Shown: positions 35,912 to 44,804 of the stretch, piece by piece | Position numbering within the stretch: position 1 is the first letter of the stretch | How the letters are laid out: each line of letters begins with the position of its first letter | DNA from: Desulfomonile tiedjei DSM 6799 | Lineage (GTDB): Bacteria; Desulfobacterota; Desulfomonilia; Desulfomonilales; Desulfomonilaceae | Reading direction: 5' to 3' | DNA: 64,000 nt | Assembly (NCBI RefSeq): GCF_000266945.1 | Contig: NC_018025.1 | Location: 3,786,001 to 3,850,000, forward strand | Notes under the pieces: model-generated | Databases searched by the model: none | What the model was told of the DNA's origin: nothing | What the model saw: the letters and a program-made list of their open reading frames with translations, nothing else | Translations under genes and position numbers: made by a program

Positions 35912-36124
35912 GAAAGTGTCTCAAAATTCTCGAATACAGAACAAATAGTGCCACGATTCATCATCCTTGTAGGGGTAGGTCTCGTGCCTACCCTCCTGCA
36001 ATGACCGGCACGGAGGCCGGTCACTACCGGGCACCCACGAGGGGCGCCCCTACAATCAGGCCGTGAAGATCATGAGAACTTCGTGCCACGATCTGGGATG
36101 AATTTCGACTTTTGAGACAGTTTC
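35912..36124. mobile_element. Non-autonomous IS1182-like mini-element, copy 2 (213 bp)
   Basis: Termini are GAAAGTGTCTCAAAA and TTTTGAGACAGTTTC. The 4-bp duplication TGAC lies at 35908-35911 and 36125-36128, between CCACGGGT and ACCCGTGG. Its interior resembles 3741-3925. It encodes nothing and is probably mobilised by the full-length transposase. Confidence 0.7.
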
Positions 36125-36413
36125 TGACACCCGTGGCTACTATTGGGCCGCCCTTCCAGGGCGCAGAATCCCTAGTGTCCGCTCGTAACTGAACAGTCAC
36201 TGTCAGAGTAGACATTGCTCTTGACTGAAGGCGCTCCGGTAAAGTACGCTTTCAATATGATCGAATTTTGGCGACGCTGCTTGATCCCGGTTTTATCGAT
36301 GCTCAGGCAGTTGCGAGCGGTTTTTTGTTGCGTAAACAGGGGTGATAGGATCCCCCGTTAATGAGGTAAAGTCGTCGAGAAGCCGGGTACATTATCGCAA
36401 GGGAGGCATTGTC

Positions 36414-37112
36414 ATGAGGGAAGTAGGCTTTGTTCTCACGTTGGCATTCTTTGTTGGAGCTTCGATTCTAATGGCCGTTCAAACAGGTTTCTGTAAAGAC
36501 ATCGTGGGCGTTATAGTCGTTGATATGCAAGGTGATTTCACTACGTTAAAGAACGGGGCACTTGCAGTCAACGGAACCGACAAGGCCTTTGTGGAACGGG
36601 TGCAAAAGGCCACCGAAGCCTTGAAGCAAAAAGGGTGTACCATTTTTGCCACTCAGGACTGGCACCCGAAAGACCACATTTCGTTCTTCACGAATCACGA
36701 AGGCAAAAAACCGTTTGAGGCTATCCAGATAGAGGGCAGGACTCAGGTGCTCTGGCCGCCTCATTGTGTTCAGGAAACGGACAATGCCGCTCTCCTGCTG
36801 GATAAGAGCCTGTTTGCCGCTGTTGTTAAAAAGGGCCAGGACAAAAAATATGACAGCTATTCCGGCTTTCAGGATGATGGTGGAAAACAGACCGAAATGG
36901 CCAAAATCCTGAAAGAAAGCGGGATCAAGGAGCTCATTGTCTACGGCATAGCCACGGATTATTGCGTGAAGGCTACAGCCATTGACGCAGCCAAAGAAGG
37001 ATTCAAAGTTACCGTTATTGAAAACTTGTGCCGGGGGGTGGCTCCTGAAACATCCGCCAAAGCTATTCAGGAAATGAAAGACAAAGGCATAACCGTCAAA
37101 CAGGAGCTGTAA
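36414..37112 (+). CDS. Exported nicotinamidase/isochorismatase-family amidase
   Basis: The 232-residue protein has the PncA catalytic set: Asp37 (VVDMQGDF), Lys140, and Cys184 (GIATDYCVKATAIDA). The metal site is Asp82-x-His84-x3-His88 (DWHPKDH). It begins with a hydrophobic signal peptide (VGFVLTLAFFVGASILMAVQ), so it should act in the periplasm, unusual for a family that is mostly cytoplasmic. It would release nicotinic acid and ammonia from nicotinamide. ATG 36414 has GGGAGG 8 nt upstream; an in-frame ATG at 36342 would bury the signal. It is monocistronic. Confidence 0.88.
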   Translation: MREVGFVLTLAFFVGASILMAVQTGFCKDIVGVIVVDMQGDFTTLKNGALAVNGTDKAFVERVQKATEALKQKGCTIFATQDWHPKDHISFFTNHEGKKPFEAIQIEGRTQVLWPPHCVQETDNAALLLDKSLFAAVVKKGQDKKYDSYSGFQDDGGKQTEMAKILKESGIKELIVYGIATDYCVKATAIDAAKEGFKVTVIENLCRGVAPETSAKAIQEMKDKGITVKQEL

Positions 37113-37212
37113 TACCGATTCGTCTTTCTTCTCATAATTTAGGAGGCTGGGGTATTCTTCGCTCCGGACGACGCAGAGCCGTCTAATCACTTCGCTCAGG
37201 ACACCCCAGCCT
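37112..37212. repeat. Palindromic repeat R5, copy 1
   Basis: GGCTGGGGT (about 37144) pairs with ACCCCAGCC (about 37202), and the interior has TTCGCTCCGGACGACGCAGAG..TCTAATCAC. It is an inverted copy of 56537-56643 (same AATACCGATTCG...TTCTTCT.ATAAT lead-in). It lies between convergent gene ends, starting at the pncA-like stop codon, so it may act as a bidirectional terminator. Confidence 0.6.
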
Positions 37213-37311
37213 TCGCTATTTTCATCGCTAGATGCACGGCATAATCTTGAACACATGAATAGGCCAGTGATATGGCACTCATCTTAAGCGCAAATTACCC
37301 TGAATTCATTG

Positions 37312-38970
37312 CTACTTTTTTGAAAAAGCTTCCTTGTACGTGATCCGCATTTCACGTTTTAGTATTTTGCCCGTGGGCGTTTTGGGAAGAGCATCGACGA
37401 TAATCACCTTCTTCGGACATTTGAATGCTGCCAATTCCTGCCTACACAGGTCCATGATTTCCTGTTCTTCTATCTTTTCGCCCTGCTTCGCAACAACGAT
37501 GGCAGTGACGGCCTCGACCCATTTTTCGTGAGGCAAGCCGATTACAGCCACTTCCTGGACGCGTTTATCCAGATATATAGCTTCTTCCACCTCTCTGGTG
37601 GGCACGTTTTCTCCCCCGGTTTTCACCATGTCCTTTTTTCGGTCCACGACGGTGATGTATCGGTCATCATCCATGACACCAATATCACCGGAATGGAACC
37701 AACCGCCTTTCATGGCTTCTTCGGTCTTTTCAGGGTCCTTGAAATACATGATCATCACGTGTGGGCCTTTGCCGCAGATTTCTCCGGAGACTCCCGGCTC
37801 TGTAACCTCCCTGGAGAGGTCGTCTTCCAGTCTCGTTTCCATGTTGAGTCCACCCATTCCTGCGGATCCCAGTTTCGCGGTCGCATCTTTTGCTTTCAGG
37901 ATGGTGTGGTACGGAGCAAGTTCCGTTTGACCGTAGTAATTATAGATTTTCGTTCCGGGCAGCCGCTCCATGATCTCTTTGAGAATCTCCACCGGCATAA
38001 TAGATGCGCCGTAATAGCATTTCTTCAGACTGGAGAGATCGTACTTGGTGAACTCAGGATGCCTCAAGATAGCTATCCAGACCGTAGGTGGAGCAAAGAA
38101 CATCGTCGCTTTATATGTTTCGATATTCTTGAGGATTTGAGTAATATCCGGTCCCATGAGGATATTCGTTCCGCCGAGCCAGAATATGGGATTCATAAAA
38201 ACATCACGTTGTGCGCAATGATATATGGGCAGGGCATTAATGTTGACATCTTCGCTGTCATACCGGCCGTCAATGATGCAGCCCATGTAATGCGATATGA
38301 GCGCCTGGTTACTGATGATGACTCCTTTGGGCTTGGATTCCGTTCCGCTGGTATAGGTCATCTGACACGGATCTTCGATATGGAGAATGGCGTCAGGCTC
38401 AGTTGCAGGATACTGCCTCACCCAGGAATCGAAGTCTCTGAAACGATCGCTGGATGGAGGAATTCCTGCGCCTTGATTCGACCAGATGAGCGTTTTTACA
38501 GTAGGCATATCGTCGAGAACATCTTTCACCAGATCGTACAGAGCATCTTCCACAATAAACACAGTGCTTTCAGAGTGGTTAATGCAATAGGAAATGTCTT
38601 TTCCTCTGAGAAGATAGTTGATTGCCAGGTACACAGCGCCGATCTTGCAGCATCCTATCCAGGTAAGCACGTGGTGAATGGTATTGTGAGCAAGTATTGC
38701 CACTCTATCGTACTTTTTGACACCAAGGTCCAGCAGAGCATTTGCAACACGGTTGCACTCATCTTCCATTTCTGCATAAGTGAGGCTCTTGTCACCGAAA
38801 ATAATGGCTTTTTTGTTCGGAACATGATATCGGGCCCGACGAATCATATCCGCGATGACCCATCTGTTGGACTTGTTATACCGGTTCATCAGGAATTCCA
38901 TGTTTTCCTGATTGAGCTCATTGTAGCGCTCCTTTTCTGCTTCGGTTAAAGGTTTCAACAAATCAGTCAT
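37312..38970 (-). CDS. Acyl-CoA synthetase (AMP-forming, class I ligase)
   Basis: The 552-residue ANL-superfamily ligase has the P-loop-like motif MTYTSGTESKPKGV, the adenine motif YNYYGQTELAP, the A7/A8 region GWFHSGDIGVMDDD and DRKKDMVKTGGENV. The C-terminal catalytic Lys is in PKTPTGKILKREM. It activates an aliphatic or aromatic acid to its CoA ester. TES replaces TTG in the first motif, a known variant in some subgroups. It is upstream of nothing obvious; the MaoC gene lies 224 bp away in the same direction. Confidence 0.9.
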   Translation of the reverse strand: MTDLLKPLTEAEKERYNELNQENMEFLMNRYNKSNRWVIADMIRRARYHVPNKKAIIFGDKSLTYAEMEDECNRVANALLDLGVKKYDRVAILAHNTIHHVLTWIGCCKIGAVYLAINYLLRGKDISYCINHSESTVFIVEDALYDLVKDVLDDMPTVKTLIWSNQGAGIPPSSDRFRDFDSWVRQYPATEPDAILHIEDPCQMTYTSGTESKPKGVIISNQALISHYMGCIIDGRYDSEDVNINALPIYHCAQRDVFMNPIFWLGGTNILMGPDITQILKNIETYKATMFFAPPTVWIAILRHPEFTKYDLSSLKKCYYGASIMPVEILKEIMERLPGTKIYNYYGQTELAPYHTILKAKDATAKLGSAGMGGLNMETRLEDDLSREVTEPGVSGEICGKGPHVMIMYFKDPEKTEEAMKGGWFHSGDIGVMDDDRYITVVDRKKDMVKTGGENVPTREVEEAIYLDKRVQEVAVIGLPHEKWVEAVTAIVVAKQGEKIEEQEIMDLCRQELAAFKCPKKVIIVDALPKTPTGKILKREMRITYKEAFSKK

Positions 38971-39194
38971 GCCAGCTCTCCTTTTTCAGAAAATTTCATT
39001 TATTGCATCGGTACGATTCATCGGTGAGGCCGATTCCTTGAGCAATCTTTGTGACATTCCTCTTCACGGGAAATGCAAATCCGAACGTCACAAAACCCGA
39101 TTTCTGCTCGTTTCGAAAAAAGGCATTATGCGATGGACAATTCTATGAGAGGCGCTGCCGTGATCAAGAAGCCCTGAACACTTCCACATTCGAT

Positions 39195-39677
39195 TCACCC
39201 GGCTGAATTGTTCGTTGTCCGACATCGGATGAAGCCTCCCGATTTCATGGTCATCACAATATCGCCGTGCTGATTAAGCACTTCGGTGAATGCTCGGATG
39301 AAGCCTTGGTCGGGCTTTGATGACGAACGCTGAGCTTCGAGGAGAGTAATCCGGACAGAAAGAACATCTCCGGGACGCACAGGTTTCAACCAATGCAGCT
39401 CATCCACACCGGGTGAGCCCAGGCTCGCTGTATGAGAGATGAAATTGTCGACCGTGAGTCGCATTGTCATGCTTGCTGTGTGCCAACCACTCGCAATTAA
39501 GCCACCGAATACTGACTTTTCGGCCGCGACAGGGTCGATGTGAAACGGCTGCGGATCGAAACGTTCCGCAAAGGCAATAATTTCAGATTCCTCAACGGTA
39601 ATGCTGCCGAACTCGTGCACGGAACCGGGAATATAATCTTCAAAATAGCGGTCTTCAACTGGGGTTGCGAATGTCAT
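39195..39677 (-). CDS. MaoC-family (R)-hydratase/dehydratase
   Basis: The 160-residue hot-dog-fold protein has the hydratase-2 motif [28 protein letters not shown], in which Asp and His are catalytic. Start ATG 39677 has AAGGAG 9 nt upstream. It probably hydrates an enoyl-CoA and may function with the adjacent acyl-CoA synthetase. The 39678-40099 region shows no gene; a 68-codon frame there looks non-coding. Confidence 0.85.
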   Translation of the reverse strand: MTFATPVEDRYFEDYIPGSVHEFGSITVEESEIIAFAERFDPQPFHIDPVAAEKSVFGGLIASGWHTASMTMRLTVDNFISHTASLGSPGVDELHWLKPVRPGDVLSVRITLLEAQRSSSKPDQGFIRAFTEVLNQHGDIVMTMKSGGFIRCRTTNNSAG

Positions 39678-40099
39678 AGGTGAGCACTCCTTACAAATGG
39701 AATCAGTCACAAAAAGACAGGGGGATGCAAAAGCAAAAAAGTTCCTGTCGAGAATACCTCATTTTCAGTTGAACGGAAAAGTGATTTCACAATCTGAGGT
39801 AGAATTTCTATGAGTTTTACATCTACGGCATAAAGAACACGATCGCTCTTTACTTTTCCAATCCGTCTGAATAGTTCTTTATTCGCGGAGTGAGCGCCAC
39901 TAATCCTGCACAACGTTCTTCATGCCTGGTTTCTCGGCGAGACTCCGGAACGCCTCCGGGACGAGCATCACATTATTTTACAGATTGTAAAGAATTGCTA
40001 CCTGTAGATCTGACATTTTGCAATAGAGTAATAGAGTTTCAAGACGTTTTTCTTCACACATTTTCTTTCTAATACATTCTGTAAGGATTACTAAATGTA

Positions 40100-41692
40100 C
40101 TACGAGTCTAAAAACCCCGAACACTTTGCTTCCTGATTAGAAAATCGCTCTTTTCTAGTCTCAGCTATTTGCTCGGCAGTCAACTGATCTAACCAGCCTA
40201 GATTTTTCAAATGCTCAAGAGTCCCATCAAAACTCGTTTCAAGTCGTTTCCGAACTTCATGAACGGCTCGTTCAGATGCAAGAGGCACAGTTAGAGCGGC
40301 AATAGCCCTATGAACCAGCTTGGAAGGCATGAGAAGCATCGCGGCGAACGCGTTCGCCCGTTTTTCGATCTGAAGGGGTGCCCACCCGTCACTAGCCATA
40401 GCCAACTTCTTGCCGTAACTACGGTCAAACAGAATATGGCAGAGTTCGTGAGCAAGAGTAAATCGCTCACCGGGAAAGGTATCGTTGCGTGAGTCACTGC
40501 AATTTATCAGAATCGATGGCTGGTGATATGGACCTGCGATAGAGACTCCTCTAATTTTCTTGTCACTAAGCTCGATCTTTTCTTGTCGTATTCCAAGGGC
40601 ATTGAGTATCGCTGAAATATTTATTGAATCTGCATCATTCTCTTCCAGTGAAAAGTACTCAATCACCTGTTCAGCTAGATCATATCCCAGTTCCCATGCC
40701 GGTTGTTTGTCGAGGAGGATTGGTTCATTAGCAACGAGGTCTTGGAGTTTGGAGCCTTCTGAGTTCGGGGAGTACAGTTCGATCAACTTTTCAGCCAGTA
40801 TTTCAAGATCGGTATCAGTGAGCGTAGGAGATGCCGACCCAAACATGAGTGCCGCATGACACGATCCTTTTAGGACAAGATCGTCATCGGTCACTTCCAA
40901 GAGGTACTCAGCAATTTTTTTTGGAGCCTTTCTGACAAGCTGAGTTATCTTGCGCCAGCGTTCAATGCCTTGCGCTGAAAAACCTAGTCCTGCAAGCCAC
41001 GCCAAGCGTTCATTTTTGGATGAATTCTTGACAGCATCGATTATTTGCCTAGTTCGTAGGAGTCGTTCAGAGTCCGGCAGTTGTTCGGTCAAGTATTGTA
41101 TAGTCTTCTGTAAGACCTCATATAACGGCGGCGCAACTTTTTCGGGATCCAGACGAACAAAACCATGAGAATAGATGAACATGATTTCTTCAGGAATCCC
41201 GGGGAGTGATTCGTTATTCCACGACACTTCAACCATATCTCGCCAACGTCTTATCACAACATCCGGAAACATTCCCCCGGATCGGCAGGAACGGAGAGAA
41301 TGCCGATATTGCCATTCTTGCCATCGCATATTCCATTCGTTTTCTGCATCTTTTTCATAACTTATCGGAGGAAATCGAGTCTTGAACAATGATTGCCATG
41401 CATCATCACCAGCATTCCAATTTGGCAGTCGCTCTTCGTGTAACAATGGATTCCAGTTTCTTGCAAGCCAGTCAATGAAAGGAAGTAAATACCAGTGAAC
41501 AGATGAGACTAATTCGCTTTCTTCTACATGGGAGCACAGATTCTTGCCGTGTACCCATATCTCCAACGAGCCCCAAGATAGACTTTCTTCCTCCGTAGTG
41601 CTTTGGCCGGCATCCGGGTCGGGTTCGAAAACTATATTCAAAGCAAAATCTTCTTTTTTGCCCACAAAAATATTATTAGGCACTGTTTCCAC
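40100..41692 (-). CDS. ImmA/IrrE-type metallopeptidase protein
   Basis: In this 530-residue protein, the C-terminal third carries the ImmA/IrrE zinc motif TLAHELCHILFD (near residue 415) and downstream EKRANAFAAMLLMPS, which supplies the third ligand. The N-terminal 300 residues have no family I recognise and contain several Trp-rich segments. No HTH is visible. ImmA/IrrE proteases cleave repressors or antitoxin-like partners in mobile elements, stress responses and defence islands. It starts 2 nt after the small Cys-rich gene's stop, so the two form an operon. Confidence 0.82.
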   Translation of the reverse strand: METVPNNIFVGKKEDFALNIVFEPDPDAGQSTTEEESLSWGSLEIWVHGKNLCSHVEESELVSSVHWYLLPFIDWLARNWNPLLHEERLPNWNAGDDAWQSLFKTRFPPISYEKDAENEWNMRWQEWQYRHSLRSCRSGGMFPDVVIRRWRDMVEVSWNNESLPGIPEEIMFIYSHGFVRLDPEKVAPPLYEVLQKTIQYLTEQLPDSERLLRTRQIIDAVKNSSKNERLAWLAGLGFSAQGIERWRKITQLVRKAPKKIAEYLLEVTDDDLVLKGSCHAALMFGSASPTLTDTDLEILAEKLIELYSPNSEGSKLQDLVANEPILLDKQPAWELGYDLAEQVIEYFSLEENDADSINISAILNALGIRQEKIELSDKKIRGVSIAGPYHQPSILINCSDSRNDTFPGERFTLAHELCHILFDRSYGKKLAMASDGWAPLQIEKRANAFAAMLLMPSKLVHRAIAALTVPLASERAVHEVRKRLETSFDGTLEHLKNLGWLDQLTAEQIAETRKERFSNQEAKCSGFLDS

Positions 41693-41694
41693 CT

Positions 41695-42063
41695 CTACCA
41701 GTTCTTACGGATATCATTGGCTGAGACTGCCCCTTGGTCTCGCCATTGGCGTCTAAGCGTCTCCGGTACTTCTTGCCATCCAACAGGATATCCGTGCCAA
41801 CAATCCGGTCGATGCTCCTGAGCACAAAAACACCGCCCGTCACAGGTCGCGTACCGTTTTCCATCCGGTCCCAAAACACTGTTGTTCAATAAGTCTTGCG
41901 GTGCAACACTCATCGATTTCGGACATATTGAACCTTTTCTCCCACGTTGCCAAGGAGACTTATGTTTTGGACTACCCTCATAGACCATAGTATAAAGGTC
42001 CTTCGAAAGATCAATTTGCTGTTCAAGCCCGTAACACAATATGGCCTCACGTTGCGATAACAA
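41695..42063 (-). CDS. Small Cys-rich hypothetical protein, partner of ImmA/IrrE gene
   Basis: The 122-residue protein has KGSICPKSM and a compact Cys/His-rich core CDGRCFCAQEHRPDCWHGY followed by PVGWQEVPETLRRQW. The core could bind zinc. An internal Met start (TMVYEGSPKHK) is possible. Tight spacing with the metallopeptidase gene suggests a functional pair, e.g. target and protease. I do not recognise a named family. Confidence 0.6.
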   Translation of the reverse strand: MLSQREAILCYGLEQQIDLSKDLYTMVYEGSPKHKSPWQRGRKGSICPKSMSVAPQDLLNNSVLGPDGKRYATCDGRCFCAQEHRPDCWHGYPVGWQEVPETLRRQWRDQGAVSANDIRKNW

Positions 42064-42386
42064 TAGGCTTCATCGCATTCTTAGTCAATCGCTTTCCTGG
42101 ATTTCCCTAACGCGAGTGAAAATTTCCGATTATGTTGTTTCGGCAGTCTAGTTTTCTCCAAATCCATCGCTGAATCGGTTAAAATGAACAGGTTGATGAA
42201 AAACTTCTTGACGGAGGACTTCGAGCACCATTACTATAGTTAGTAATATTTACTTACCTATTTCTTATCGAACGTAAAAATCCGCCAAAGCTTAGGGTTA
42301 AGGGATGTTCTTGGGTTCAGAATACCGATTCATAACACTTATTCTTCTTCATCCATGTGACTTTGCTTTGTGAAAGCAAGGCTCAG

Positions 42387-42521
42387 ATGCGCACTGTGTC
42401 AACAGGTTTCCCCCGGCCGGATTTGCTCCATCAGATAATTCGTGAGGGGGTGCCGAAAGACTTCGAGATCGCATTGGAGTTGATGAAGAACGATCATATT
42501 TGGATTGGTATTTTGTCTTAA
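42387..42521 (+). CDS. Small ORF, 44 residues
   Basis: The frame ATG 42387 to TAA 42519 has protein-like content: FPRPDLLHQIIREG and PKDFEIALELMKNDHIW. AAGG lies 5 nt upstream. It may be a real small protein or the remnant of a longer one. The rest of 42064-42662 contains no recognisable gene. Confidence 0.35.
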   Translation: MRTVSTGFPRPDLLHQIIREGVPKDFEIALELMKNDHIWIGILS

Positions 42522-42662
42522 ATAGGCGTGCTGTACTGTAGTCGACACTCTCGGACGTTAAAAGGTGTATCTTGGAGCGACTAATGATCCCATGCGTGAG
42601 GTCACGCTCAAGAAATCGGCAATCCGTTTCCCAATATCGAACAAGAGAGCAGGAGGTAAGTC

Positions 42663-44360
42663 ATGGACATCGTGAAGGGCTTTCCGGCGACATCCCAGGA
42701 TCATTTTCAGCTAAACGTCACCAACATCATCAAGCAAGCGGTTCAAAGCTTCGCCAAACAGGAGATTGCCTCGCGTAAACACGATGGCACCATCTTCCGG
42801 TACACGTATGGAGACGCATACAACCGAATGGGTAAGTTGGCGAATGCGCTCAAAGAGTTGGGCGTCCGGACCGGCGATCGTGTGGGAGTGCTCGCCTGGA
42901 ACACGCATGAGAATTATGAAATCTACTTCGGTGTTCCCGGTATGGGAGCCGTCATGCTGATGCTCAACCTGCGGCTTGCTCCGCCAGATCTTTCGTACGT
43001 CATCAATCATGCGGGTGCATCGGTGATTATCGTAGATGAGACGCTCTTGCCCATAGCTCAGGCAATTGTTTCTCTTTGCCCGAACGTGAAAACGTTCATC
43101 GTGATCACAGCGAAAAGTATCGACAACTTTGCGGACAAGTTGCCAAACGTCGTGTCCTATGAAGACATCCTTGCCAAGGCTGATTCACAATTTCCATGGC
43201 CCAATCTGGATGAGAAATCCGCATATGCCGCCTGCTACACTACCGGAACTACAGGAAAGCCCAAGGGCGTCTACTACTCCCACCGTAATGTGTATCTCCA
43301 TAGCTGTTCGATAGCACTCAATGCGGAAATTGCTCTTCGCGATACAGTCCTTCAAATCGTTCCCATGTTCCACGCCTTGGGCTGGGGACTGTCCCAAGCT
43401 TCTACCATGGTGGGGGCCAGACAGGTATTTTCCGGAATGTACACCCTCGATAAATTGGGTACCCTGGCAGAGCTTTTCGTGAACGAAAAAGTAAGCGTAA
43501 GTGCCGGAGCTCCGGCTATTTTTATGCCTTTCCTGGAATACATCCGTAAACTGGATCCAAAACCTGATTTGACGGGAGTCCGACTTCTTTCAGGTGCAAC
43601 CGAACCGCCGATTGCGATGATGAAGGGATTCGCAGAGCTGACCGGAGCCGAGGTAATTCACGCTTATGGTGCAACAGAGACTACTCCGCTTGTCACCATA
43701 AACAGGATCAAACCCTGGATGGAATCTACAATTTCCGAAGAAGATCGATGGGACCGAAAAAGGAAGCAGGGCTATTGCGTCAACGGACTGGATTTGAAAG
43801 TGGTGGATTTGTCCGAGAACCCGGTCCCCAATGATGGAAAAACGGCTGGAGAACTACTCATACGAGGCCCATGGATTACCGGCAGCTACCACGAAGCACC
43901 GGGTTCGGAAGCGCAATTCACCGCTGATGGATACTGGAGGAGCGGCGATGTAGCGACCATAGACGAGGAAGGCTACGTAAAGATAACAGACCGGGTAAAA
44001 GATGTGATAAAGAGTGGAGGCGAATGGATCTCTTCGGTTGATATGGAGAACGAAATTATATCACATCCGGCTGTTCTCGAGGCCGCTGTGGTAGGCGTTG
44101 CACATCCCAAGTGGCAGGAGCGACCGATCGCTCTGGTGGTGTTGAGACCGGAAGGCCGGGGAAAAATAAACGTCGAAGATATACGAGAACATCTCGCGGC
44201 GAAATTTGCGAAGTGGCAATTACCGGAAGCTGTGTTCTTTGTCGATACAATTCCCAAGACGAGTGTCGGTAAGATCAACAAGAAGGTAATCAGAGAAGAC
44301 TACAAGGAAACTTACGCTAGTCAGACGGAAATTCCCCCCGTTGGGCATTCTCGGACATAA
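42663..44360 (+). CDS. Medium/long-chain acyl-CoA synthetase (AMP-forming)
   Basis: The 565-residue ligase has ACYTTGTTGKPKGVYYSHRN, HAYGATETTP, YWRSGDVATIDEEGYVKITD and DVIKSGGEWISSVDMEN. The catalytic Lys lies in PKTSVGKINKKV. The SGGEW-I-S signature is typical of the fatty-acid/3-methylthiopropionate-type CoA ligases. AGGAGG precedes the ATG by 6-7 nt. It appears monocistronic and ends before a 9-bp-stem hairpin. Confidence 0.9.
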   Translation: MDIVKGFPATSQDHFQLNVTNIIKQAVQSFAKQEIASRKHDGTIFRYTYGDAYNRMGKLANALKELGVRTGDRVGVLAWNTHENYEIYFGVPGMGAVMLMLNLRLAPPDLSYVINHAGASVIIVDETLLPIAQAIVSLCPNVKTFIVITAKSIDNFADKLPNVVSYEDILAKADSQFPWPNLDEKSAYAACYTTGTTGKPKGVYYSHRNVYLHSCSIALNAEIALRDTVLQIVPMFHALGWGLSQASTMVGARQVFSGMYTLDKLGTLAELFVNEKVSVSAGAPAIFMPFLEYIRKLDPKPDLTGVRLLSGATEPPIAMMKGFAELTGAEVIHAYGATETTPLVTINRIKPWMESTISEEDRWDRKRKQGYCVNGLDLKVVDLSENPVPNDGKTAGELLIRGPWITGSYHEAPGSEAQFTADGYWRSGDVATIDEEGYVKITDRVKDVIKSGGEWISSVDMENEIISHPAVLEAAVVGVAHPKWQERPIALVVLRPEGRGKINVEDIREHLAAKFAKWQLPEAVFFVDTIPKTSVGKINKKVIREDYKETYASQTEIPPVGHSRT

Positions 44361-44398
44361 CAGGATCGGATGATCGCAATCCGGCTTTCATCAATCAT

Positions 44399-44430
44399 GA
44401 GATCCCGGCAACTTGGCTGCTCGGGATCTC
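44399..44430 (+). terminator. Hairpin GAGATCCCG..CGGGATCTC after acyl-CoA synthetase gene
   Basis: A perfect 9-bp stem with a 14-nt loop lies 39 bp past the stop. It is followed by AATGAAATAG rather than a T-tract, so termination is plausible but not certain. Confidence 0.4.
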
Positions 44431-44494
44431 AATGAAATAGAGCCGGACAAAGAAACTGCGATTGTGGCGGAAACAAGAGAAGAAGAAAACTAAG

Positions 44495-44644
44495 ATGTCA
44501 GACAAGAGGATTAGTCTGCGCCAGCTTTGGAAGGATAATTGGGTTTTTCTAATAGTTGCAGGTACTCTATTAATTTATTGCGGAATGCAAGTCTTAGTTT
44601 GGCTATTACAGCCAAGACCCTTCATATGGTTGGATGCCTTTTAG
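44495..44644 (+). CDS. Small single-pass membrane protein (49 aa)
   Basis: The MSDKRISLRQLWKDNW head is followed by one clear transmembrane helix (VFLIVAGTLLIYCGMQVLVW) and a short tail. A purine-rich AGAGAAGAAG lies upstream of ATG 44495. Its 3' end overlaps the next small ORF by 11 nt in another frame. Confidence 0.4.
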   Translation: MSDKRISLRQLWKDNWVFLIVAGTLLIYCGMQVLVWLLQPRPFIWLDAF

Positions 44645-44804
44645 GCTCAAATGGGAAGACTACCTTACTCATTTTGAAATAAATGTAATGGGTGATCCAA
44701 TCGTAACTTCCGCAATTGTTGATGGATATTTGGACTGCCTCGATCCGGCCCAATACATGAATATGGACGAATTTGGAATCCGGAGCAGAGCCAAGCTCAG
44801 GTGA
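44634..44804 (+). CDS. Small ORF overlapping the membrane ORF (56 aa)
   Basis: ATG 44634 to TGA 44802 encodes protein-like sequence (RLKWEDYLTHFEINVMG, SAIVDGYLDCLDPAQYMN). It could be a separate coupled protein, or the C-terminal part of a roughly 100-residue membrane protein split by a frameshift near 44640. Confidence 0.35.
   Translation: MPFRLKWEDYLTHFEINVMGDPIVTSAIVDGYLDCLDPAQYMNMDEFGIRSRAKLR

Larger units (their letters stand above)
34004..36200. mobile_element. IS66-like MITE M1, copy 3, interrupted twice
   Basis: The left end AACAACCATTCAGTTAG and right end CGTAACTGAACAGTCAC are degenerate M1 termini. The flanks TATCAGAG (33996-34003) and TGTCAGAG (36201-36208) are a near-perfect 8-bp duplication. 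One internal hairpin loop holds an IS1182-type element (34079-35759) and the other a 213-bp mini-element (35912-36124). Removing both restores the M1 sequence. Confidence 0.65.

Noticed and set aside
37528-38949. 473-codon open frame on the plus strand
   Set aside because: It lies antisense over the whole acyl-CoA synthetase gene, has no ribosome site, and its sequence has no family features. The minus-strand frame has every ligase motif.
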